Positions 58,281-64,000 of a DNA stretch of 64,000 bases are shown here, one piece after another (within the stretch, counting starts at the first letter, position 1; every line of letters starts with the position of its first letter). Under the pieces are notes generated by a model. It worked only from the letters and a program-made list of their open reading frames with translations, was not told the DNA's origin and ran no database searches. The position numbers were made by a program, and so were the translations under genes. Origin of the DNA: CAYNLK01 sp964398055 (GTDB lineage: Bacteria; Chloroflexota; Anaerolineae; 4572-78; J111); assembly GCA_964398055.1 (NCBI GenBank), contig CAYNLK010000002.1, positions 1 through 64,000 on the forward strand, in the 5' to 3' direction.

Positions 58281-59843
58281 TTATTGCTTTGAATTGGCTG
58301 AGTGGTCAACCGGCCAGAGCAGGGGCAGCATCGGCGGGCCGATGAGCAAGGGCACGCCAATCAGGTGGCCGATGAATTGGTTTTGCAGCAGCGCCGGATA
58401 CCAGACCCGGACGGTTTCAAAATAGGGGATGATCAGCAGGGCCGTCAGCGAAAAAACGGCGCTGGCCCGCAACGGTCGCCGGTGGGGCAGTAGCAACGGC
58501 GCCAGCGAGACAAACCAGAGTAAATACCAGGCGTGAAATACGGGCGCAACCAGCAGCACGTACCAGAAAAAGACGTAAAAAGCTGGGGAGCAGGCCAGCA
58601 GAGGAGCAGGGGAGCTTTTGACCTGGCGGAAGCTTGTCCATAGGAAGTAGAAATAGATGAGGGCAAAAATGAACAGGATGGCATTGCGGGAGAGATCGAA
58701 GGCCCGGCTGAGGCCGAGGAAATCTCGTAGACCGAGAATTACGAGCGCCAGCAGCGAGCGACCCGCCTGGCTGCCGGCCGTCAGCACGGCCCAATTCTCC
58801 CAGCCCGGCCACAGCGGCCGCATCGCCAATGTCACGATTACCCCAATGAGTAGAGCGGAAAAGCCGGCCACGCCCACGCGACGTCGCCAGGTTGGTTGGA
58901 GCGCGGCTAAGGCCAGCCAAAAAAACGGAACGACAAGGATAGTGACAAATTTCACCAGGATGGAAAGGGCGAGAAACACGCTGACGAGGGCGGTCTGGGT
59001 GAGCGAAGAGCGGAGAGCGGGGAGCGGAGAGCGAGGAGCGGAGAGCGGAGAGCGAATGTGGGAAGACGATTTGTTTGCAGATTGGTCCATTGGTCGAGTC
59101 ATTACCCACACGGCGGCCAGCAGAAAAAAGACCATCACGATGTCATTATGGCCGTTTTGAACGCTCTCCAGCAGCGCCAGCGGACTCCAGGCAAAGGCCA
59201 GGGCGCCGGCCACGGCCCACTCTGGCCGGAGTTGCCGCATGATCCGGTAAACCAGCCAGACGCAAGCCAGATAAGCCAGCGCAGCCAGCAGCTTGAGCGC
59301 CAGCAGGTGGGCCAGAAACATCCCGCCGCTCAGGTGAAACGCAGCCAGCGACAGCCATTCCCAGAGCGGCCCGTAGGGCGAGGGAGCGTCGATCCACTCA
59401 GCGGCCAGGCCTAGCCAGGGATCGTGGGCCGGCAGCGCGTCGGGGGCTGTGGCCAGTGGGTTGAGGCCGTATAGCGCCCAGCCGCGGGTGCGGATGGCGT
59501 AGATGAACAGGTCGATGGCGGTGAGGGGATAGGTGGGGATGGAGAGGGCAGACAGGAAGGCGCTGCTGAGCAGGATAAAGCGACCGCTGACGGCCGACGG
59601 CTGAGCGCCGGGAGAGGAGGGGGCGGTCAGGCGGAAAGCCCACCCATACAGGCCAAATAACAGGGCCACGCCGCCGACGTAGGCGATGAAGCCGGCCGGG
59701 GTATGGCCGGTCAGCTTGGCGTAGTCAACCGGGGGGATGGTGGAATAGTGGCGCTTCAGCGTAATGGGAAGAGTGAAGATGAGCAGGTAAATCAGGCCGC
59801 TAACTCCGGCGATGAGGGCGAGAGAGGTGAGAGGGTGTTTCAA
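58281..59843 (-). CDS. GT-C mannosyltransferase-like polytopic membrane protein
   Basis: A 520-residue protein with about 12 hydrophobic segments and the loop motif PLTAIDLFIYAIRTRGWALY and then SPYGPLWEW, which recall polyprenyl-phosphomannose-dependent GT-C enzymes (MptA/MptB, PIG-M). Two short low-complexity insertions are encoded in-frame: near 59000-59060 (repeats of GAGCGGAGAGC; peptide RSPLSAPRSPLPALRSSL) and near 58585-58625 (GGGGAGC repeats; peptide SSPAPLLACSPA). The start is a TTG. A link to the PIM-like cluster nearby is possible. Confidence 0.75.
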   Translation of the reverse strand: MKHPLTSLALIAGVSGLIYLLIFTLPITLKRHYSTIPPVDYAKLTGHTPAGFIAYVGGVALLFGLYGWAFRLTAPSSPGAQPSAVSGRFILLSSAFLSALSIPTYPLTAIDLFIYAIRTRGWALYGLNPLATAPDALPAHDPWLGLAAEWIDAPSPYGPLWEWLSLAAFHLSGGMFLAHLLALKLLAALAYLACVWLVYRIMRQLRPEWAVAGALAFAWSPLALLESVQNGHNDIVMVFFLLAAVWVMTRPMDQSANKSSSHIRSPLSAPRSPLPALRSSLTQTALVSVFLALSILVKFVTILVVPFFWLALAALQPTWRRRVGVAGFSALLIGVIVTLAMRPLWPGWENWAVLTAGSQAGRSLLALVILGLRDFLGLSRAFDLSRNAILFIFALIYFYFLWTSFRQVKSSPAPLLACSPAFYVFFWYVLLVAPVFHAWYLLWFVSLAPLLLPHRRPLRASAVFSLTALLIIPYFETVRVWYPALLQNQFIGHLIGVPLLIGPPMLPLLWPVDHSANSKQ

Positions 59844-59900
59844 GGTGTACTTGCCCCTTTTTTTACGGGAGTTACTTCATTAACAAAAACTCACAATTTT

Positions 59901-60095
59901 TTACCCCGCCGTAATTCTTTTCCGCAGTTTCAATGTTTGGTGAGGTACTATGGTTTTGGCTTTGCTGTTCATCACCTGGGCTTTTTCCCGGTAAAAAGCA
60001 AGGCGTTCTTGGGGCGTTTTATCCTTCAATTGCTCATAATGAGCTTCCCTAATTTGTCGTACCAACTCAACTGCCTTAATCTTGATTGGTTCCAT
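59901..60095 (-). CDS. Putative antitoxin of the PIN-domain pair
   Basis: A 64-residue helical, lysine-rich protein (MEPIKIKAVELVRQIREAHYE, then QERLAFYREKAQ). Its ATG lies inside the end of the PIN gene, a 20-bp overlap, so the two are co-translated, toxin first. No DNA-binding motif is obvious. Antitoxin role is inferred from position. Confidence 0.6.
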   Translation of the reverse strand: MEPIKIKAVELVRQIREAHYEQLKDKTPQERLAFYREKAQVMNSKAKTIVPHQTLKLRKRITAG

Positions 60096-60549
60096 AACTC
60101 ATTACCTCACGCGGGGAGTAAATCTGTAAGGATTTATAACCCTGTTCCAAGTTAATGGCATTAAATAGACGTATCTTATCAAAATGGACAATATGTTTGA
60201 AGTTCCAACTCACCATAATATCAACTTCGGCGATGGTCGCCAATGCTACATGTAACCCATCGGTGTAAAATTTTGGAGTCAGAATACCCCGTTGTTGATA
60301 GACATCTGCCAATTCAAGGGCGGCCTCATTTACTGCGATAAAATCTGACCCCAACGCCAACAACTCAGCATAGATTTCTTGCGTTTGATAGGGAGCATCC
60401 GCTATCTCAGCAGCAACAATATCGGACAACACTGCTTTGAGCAGGCCTTGTTGAAAATCAGCTACCAACCCGTTAGACCATTGGGCAAATTCCAGGTCAA
60501 AACAGCCGCCAATCACGGAAGTATCAATATAAACACTTTGTACCTTCAT
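60076..60549 (-). CDS. PIN-domain protein, probable VapC-like toxin
   Basis: A 157-residue PIN-domain RNase with the N-terminal YIDTSVIGG (first acidic Asp near residue 8), central acidic residues (SDIVAAEIADAP) and the late DGLHVALATIAEVDIMVSWNFKH segment, where PIN proteins have their third and fourth acidic residues. A conserved SPREVMSYG end is followed by the small antitoxin gene. Target RNA unknown. Confidence 0.8.
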   Translation of the reverse strand: MKVQSVYIDTSVIGGCFDLEFAQWSNGLVADFQQGLLKAVLSDIVAAEIADAPYQTQEIYAELLALGSDFIAVNEAALELADVYQQRGILTPKFYTDGLHVALATIAEVDIMVSWNFKHIVHFDKIRLFNAINLEQGYKSLQIYSPREVMSYGTNQD

Positions 60550-60743
60550 ACTTTAATCATACCCGATGCCACCCGGAAATACCAGATGGTTTGGCGCTTT
60601 TCCTTAAAACCTATATCTCAACTTGACGAAAATCCCACTAGAAACGTATAGTACCCATAACCCCGCCGGAGATAGCATCTCCGGCCCGACACCCACCGCA
60701 AGGGTGGGTTGTCTCTTTCTTACTCAAAAATGTACCATCCCCC

Positions 60744-61685
60744 CTACCGCTTCCCCAGCGGCTGGATGCGGCTTGAGTCGCCGTCGCCGGGTTGGGCAGC
60801 CAGCAGTTGGGGCAGCAGGTCGCTTTTAGGCGGCAGCAGGGTCAGCCTATTCTGGCCGGCCAGGATGTTCTCGGTTTCCAAAATTTCAAACATCGCTGTG
60901 GCAACCTCCGGGTCCTGGCAAATTTGTTGCATGGCCGCGCCCACAATCTTGGGGCGCATGGCGTTGGCCTTGGCAAATTCGATGGCCGCCTGCCGCTCGG
61001 CCGTGCTGGTGATGATGCTGACCTGGTTGGCCCCATCTTGCTTGATCGCCGCCGTCACCTGGCGTAGCCGGTTGACTACCTTTTCCTCGATTTGGCGAAT
61101 CATCTGGACATCGCGAAAATGGACTTTGCGGATGTAAACCGACCCCAGCTTGTAACCCCACTCTTCCGATTTAGGCGACACCTCGGCCCGCACCGTCTGG
61201 CTCATGGGGTGGCGATTTTCCAGCATTTCGGCCAGGGGCAGGTTACTCAGGCAGCGCACCGTGGCGTTGCTGACATTAGCCGCCAGCGAGCCGCGCGGAT
61301 CGACGTTCTTGAAAATATACGCCACCGGATCGCTGATGCGCATCTCATACCAAATGCCGATGCCCATCGGCGCGCCCTCTTCGGAGTTGACCGGCTGGCT
61401 GCGCAAGTATTGCTGGTCCAGGCGCATATCCAGCACGTAGCGCCGGCCCAACCAGTTGACCAGCAATCCCGCCAGGCCAAATTTGAACCACAGCCAGTTC
61501 AGCCCCGGCTGGTCTAACACGCCGATGACTTTGCCAAATAGGACGTACACATGACAACTGCCCTCTTCGACAATGGTATATAGCCCAAAAACCCGGGTAA
61601 AAAGCAGTAGCAGCGGGATCAGGATGAACATAGCAAAGAAGGTGATGACGGCTATCACCAGGGTCCATAAGATGAATTCGATCAT
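60744..61685 (-). CDS. SPFH/Band 7-domain membrane protein (second of a pair)
   Basis: A 313-residue protein with an N-terminal membrane hairpin or helix (residues 1-35), an SPFH domain (DMRLDQQYLRSQPVNSEEGAPMG, VRAEVSPKSEEWGYKLGSVYI) and a coiled region with AIEFAKANAMRP. It probably builds flotillin-like membrane scaffolds. The start overlaps the stop of the upstream SPFH gene by 4 bp, so the two are likely partners, as HflK and HflC are. Confidence 0.83.
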   Translation of the reverse strand: MIEFILWTLVIAVITFFAMFILIPLLLLFTRVFGLYTIVEEGSCHVYVLFGKVIGVLDQPGLNWLWFKFGLAGLLVNWLGRRYVLDMRLDQQYLRSQPVNSEEGAPMGIGIWYEMRISDPVAYIFKNVDPRGSLAANVSNATVRCLSNLPLAEMLENRHPMSQTVRAEVSPKSEEWGYKLGSVYIRKVHFRDVQMIRQIEEKVVNRLRQVTAAIKQDGANQVSIITSTAERQAAIEFAKANAMRPKIVGAAMQQICQDPEVATAMFEILETENILAGQNRLTLLPPKSDLLPQLLAAQPGDGDSSRIQPLGKR

Positions 61686-62671
61686 GGACGTTCCTCCAAA
61701 ATGACCTGTTCAGCCTGGCTGTACAGTTTCAGGCGAACGTTACGTAAATAGGCCGGCAAAACTTCCGGGCCGCTCTGTTTCAACTCCCGCAGTTGGTTAG
61801 CCAAAGCGATGAGCGGTTCGACTTCGGCGTGGGCTTTGAGCGTTTCGATCTCCACGGCCCGTTTGGATTGGACGATTTTCTGATCGGCGGCGGCCTGGGC
61901 CAGGCTGATATCGGAGGAGACCTGGTTGTGGGCTGTATTGATAGCGGCCAGGGCCGACTCGACCTCCCGGGGCGGGTCGATGCCGGTAATCAGCGAGGCA
62001 TCCAGCACAATCCCGTAGCGGGCCGCCGAGGTGTAGCACTCCCGGTCCATATGCTCATTGATGTCGCGCAGGTTTTTGCGCAGATCGTTGATCGACACGC
62101 CGGCCATCACGCTCAGCTCGACCGCATCGGCGCCGGTCAGACCAGGGCGGCGCGGGGCCTCGTAACTGGCGATGCGCTCGCGCAAAATAGAAACAAAATA
62201 ACCCATGATGTGGACAATGGGATTTTTGACCCCGAACAGGTAGGCGTAGAGGTTGCGCTCCGAGACGCGGTAACGAATCTGGCCTTCCAAGCCGGTGTTG
62301 AGCTGGTCTTTGGTGACCGCTTCCAGCGTCGTGCCGCCTTTGTTGGCCTCCGGCGCTTCCGGGTCAAAGGCCATGTTGATGGTTTGGGTGGCTACCGAAA
62401 CTTTGTGGATTTTTTCCCAGGGCCACTTGAAGTAAGGCCCACCCGGCTGAATCACTCGCACCTGGGGATAGTTGTACCGCTCTCGTTCCTGGGGGCGCAG
62501 CTTTTCGGCAATCGGGTCGTCCAGGATGGTCTTATTGCCAATCCGTTCGGCCCGGCCGAAGATGGTTTTCACCGCCCGCTCATTTTGATCGACCGTATAA
62601 AAGCCAAATAGGATGTAACGGACGATGAACCAGGCTAAAAAACCGAGGATGACGCCGAGGAAACAGGACAT
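61682..62671 (-). CDS. SPFH/Band 7-domain membrane protein (first of a pair)
   Basis: A 329-residue protein with an N-terminal membrane helix (residues 3-25), an SPFH domain (FYTVDQNERAVKTIFGRAER, PGGPYFKWPWEKIHKVSVATQ, YGIVLDASLITGIDPPREVESAL) and a C-terminal helical part (AQAAADQKIVQSKRAVEIETLKAHAE). It resembles HflK/stomatin-like proteins, which form rings that modulate membrane proteases. No FtsH or NfeD gene is adjacent. It heads the two-gene operon. Confidence 0.83.
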   Translation of the reverse strand: MSCFLGVILGFLAWFIVRYILFGFYTVDQNERAVKTIFGRAERIGNKTILDDPIAEKLRPQERERYNYPQVRVIQPGGPYFKWPWEKIHKVSVATQTINMAFDPEAPEANKGGTTLEAVTKDQLNTGLEGQIRYRVSERNLYAYLFGVKNPIVHIMGYFVSILRERIASYEAPRRPGLTGADAVELSVMAGVSINDLRKNLRDINEHMDRECYTSAARYGIVLDASLITGIDPPREVESALAAINTAHNQVSSDISLAQAAADQKIVQSKRAVEIETLKAHAEVEPLIALANQLRELKQSGPEVLPAYLRNVRLKLYSQAEQVILEERP

Positions 62672-62717
62672 AGGCTGACTCCCTTCGTGTATTTAATAGA
62701 AGAAGAACCCAAAATGG

Positions 62718-64000
62718 TTATTCATCCGCCTCTGCGGCCCGGCGTAGCACCAAGAAGGCTTCCTTGAGGGCAGGGCCAACAGCGCTATCAGGCTCTTGCA
62801 GCACTAATTCTTGATAAGCCTCTAAAAAGCCCAACCGGGAACGGTGAAAGAAATGCAGAAAGTGCCGCAGAAAACCGAGACAATCCAGCACGGCCACCTC
62901 GATTCCGCCGGTCCGGGTATGGATTTCGGCCGCGTAATTCTTCACCTCGTCCTCGATCACGTCAGTCGTAATAAAAATATAGTTGTCTATTTTATGTTCG
63001 GCCGTAACAATTTTTTCTAGAGCCCGGTCCAGATCATCTATCGTCACCCGCTTCATTTTCATCTCGTAAGCAGTGACAACCCGAACATCATTTTCGAGAC
63101 AAACTTCAACATCTCCCAGGGTGCCGGTTTGCTCGTCGGCGGCGTTGTGGCTTTTGAGGGGCAGGATTCGCTCGCCCAACTTCTTGCTAACCGATTTATA
63201 GGCCGCAGCCACAACTAACACCGGCAAACGACTGGAATTTTTGCACTTGAGATGTTGGTCGATCAAGGTGACAATTTCTTCGGACGATAGAGGGGTTGCA
63301 TCTGTGAGACGTTTCAGCCCGGCTAATAAAGTCTCCAGTCTGATTTCCTGTTCCTGACGCATTATCAACAAAATACGAATAATATCTGTCAGCATATCTT
63401 CGGCTGATACTCGGTCAGTATAAACATCATCCAGCAAAAGTAAGGTGTCTTTGTAAAGCTGCCGGCGATGGCCGATTAGCTCCAAATCTGTGGTCAGCGG
63501 TCTATCCAGATTACGGAAAGCTGGAGTGAGAAAAGCGGTAGTGGGATTTAGCGGTAAATTATGGGCATTGATGAAATGGGTGAGGTATCGTTCATCATAA
63601 GTGCGGCCGGAAAAGGCATCCTCGGTCCCAATTTCAGTGTAAGGTTTGCGGGGATCAATTTCTGGACGATCTATTTTTGCCAGGGTGCAAGCCATCAGTA
63701 AACGAGTGCAGGCTCTGTTGCTAATCTGCCGGCAAACATTTTCAACCTGTTCTAAGGTTTCTTCATGTTTAATGGCCGGATTAGATAAATCTGCGGCGGC
63801 GCGCTTGAGCAGGCGGTCAACTATTTCGGCTGGGTCATTCATTGAATTTGTCTCCATTAGCCAATAATTGCGCATAAGTAGCTTGTTGGGATTGTAGTTT
63901 GTCCACAGAACTTCGACCCGCTTGTCTTTGGTAGTATGAGTAGTGCGGGGTTGGCTAACGTGTTTAGCCCATTTAGGCGGTGGATAGAGTTCATCCATCA
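62718..64000 (-). CDS. SacI-family restriction endonuclease fused to a DNA methyltransferase tail (5' end outside window)
   Basis: The frame is open from the right edge to 62718. From the Met at 63842 the protein resembles SacI-type restriction enzymes (RACTRLLMACTLAKID, PRKPYTEIGTEDAFSGRTYDERY, LPLNPTTAFLTPAFRN; a VTAYEMKMKRV stretch with possible nuclease E-x-K). Upstream in the same frame, without a stop, is about 50 residues that resemble the end of a DNA methyltransferase (DELYPPPKW, then SQPRTTHTTKDKRVEVLWTNY). So methyltransferase and nuclease may form one polypeptide, or the nuclease may start internally at 63842. Only sequence beyond the edge can settle this. Confidence 0.72.
   Translation of the reverse strand, partial: MDELYPPPKWAKHVSQPRTTHTTKDKRVEVLWTNYNPNKLLMRNYWLMETNSMNDPAEIVDRLLKRAAADLSNPAIKHEETLEQVENVCRQISNRACTRLLMACTLAKIDRPEIDPRKPYTEIGTEDAFSGRTYDERYLTHFINAHNLPLNPTTAFLTPAFRNLDRPLTTDLELIGHRRQLYKDTLLLLDDVYTDRVSAEDMLTDIIRILLIMRQEQEIRLETLLAGLKRLTDATPLSSEEIVTLIDQHLKCKNSSRLPVLVVAAAYKSVSKKLGERILPLKSHNAADEQTGTLGDVEVCLENDVRVVTAYEMKMKRVTIDDLDRALEKIVTAEHKIDNYIFITTDVIEDEVKNYAAEIHTRTGGIEVAVLDCLGFLRHFLHFFHRSRLGFLEAYQELVLQEPDSAVGPALKEAFLVLRRAAEADE

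Overview
The window looks like a chromosomal segment of a Chloroflexota (Anaerolineae-like) bacterium. This is inferred from gene content, not from a marker gene: LytR-CpsA-Psr and LPxTG-type surface proteins, a split FbiB-like coenzyme F420 pair, a phosphatidylinositol-mannoside-like lipid cluster, large GAF/PAS kinases, GAAC-N4-GTTC SOS boxes, and many short palindromic or tandem repeats between genes. No rRNA, tRNA, CRISPR array or transposase was seen.

Region 1 (1-4170): a gene cut by the left edge, a TumA/TumE-like toxin-antitoxin pair whose toxin is broken by an 11-bp tandem duplication, asnS, a stand-alone archaeal-type ThrRS editing domain, and a carbamoyltransferase.

Region 2 (4220-28000): a complete 1,2-propanediol (Pdu) bacterial microcompartment locus. 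It opens with a cobalamin riboswitch and intrinsic terminator in front of a PocR-domain sensor kinase and an AraC-type response regulator. A leftward operon (zinc alcohol dehydrogenase, acetate/propionate kinase, EutJ) diverges from a rightward run: pduU, pduV, pduA, pduB, pduCDE, pduG, pduH, a long-tailed shell protein, pduL, a flavoprotein, pduN, pduO, pduP, pduS, pduT. A second, divergent acetate kinase faces the end of the run. B12-dependent diol dehydratase would make propionaldehyde inside the shell; PduP and PduL carry it to propionyl-phosphate, the kinase makes ATP, and the alcohol dehydrogenase recycles NADH. Many cargo proteins carry short amphipathic tags of the encapsulation-peptide type. 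Unusually, the alcohol dehydrogenase and the reactivase small subunit carry them at the C terminus.

Region 3 (28200-35420): housekeeping and accessory genes, including a Ser/Thr kinase, a P-loop protein, a cyclotransferase-like protein, a secreted glycosidase-like lipoprotein, an MsrP-like molybdoenzyme, a J-domain membrane protein and an aldo/keto reductase.

Region 4 (35430-39180): an SOS module. A normal lexA is followed by a second LexA that has lost the catalytic Ser, Lys and cleavage site. Both promoters carry an SOS box between the -35 and -10. The second promoter drives a soluble FtsK-like ATPase and probably three small proteins.

Region 5 (39280-46420): a GNAT protein overlapping a DCC-family redox gene whose CxxC motif is encoded UGA-x-x-UGA. 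A hairpin resembling the E. coli fdhF SECIS follows, making this a strong candidate UxxU selenoprotein. Then come a beta-propeller lipoprotein, a sugar-phosphate isomerase-like protein, a HAD phosphatase, an LCP protein and a DksA-like protein.

Region 6 (46630-64000): Sir2, a 1009-residue sensor kinase, a Pro/Thr-rich lipoprotein, a PIM-like lipid cluster (acyltransferase, GT4, CDP-alcohol phosphotransferase), a DUF11/LPETG surface protein, a dihydrouridine synthase, a nitroreductase plus CofE pair (F420), a GT-C mannosyltransferase, a PIN toxin pair, two SPFH proteins, and a SacI-like restriction enzyme apparently fused to the tail of a DNA methyltransferase that runs off the right edge.
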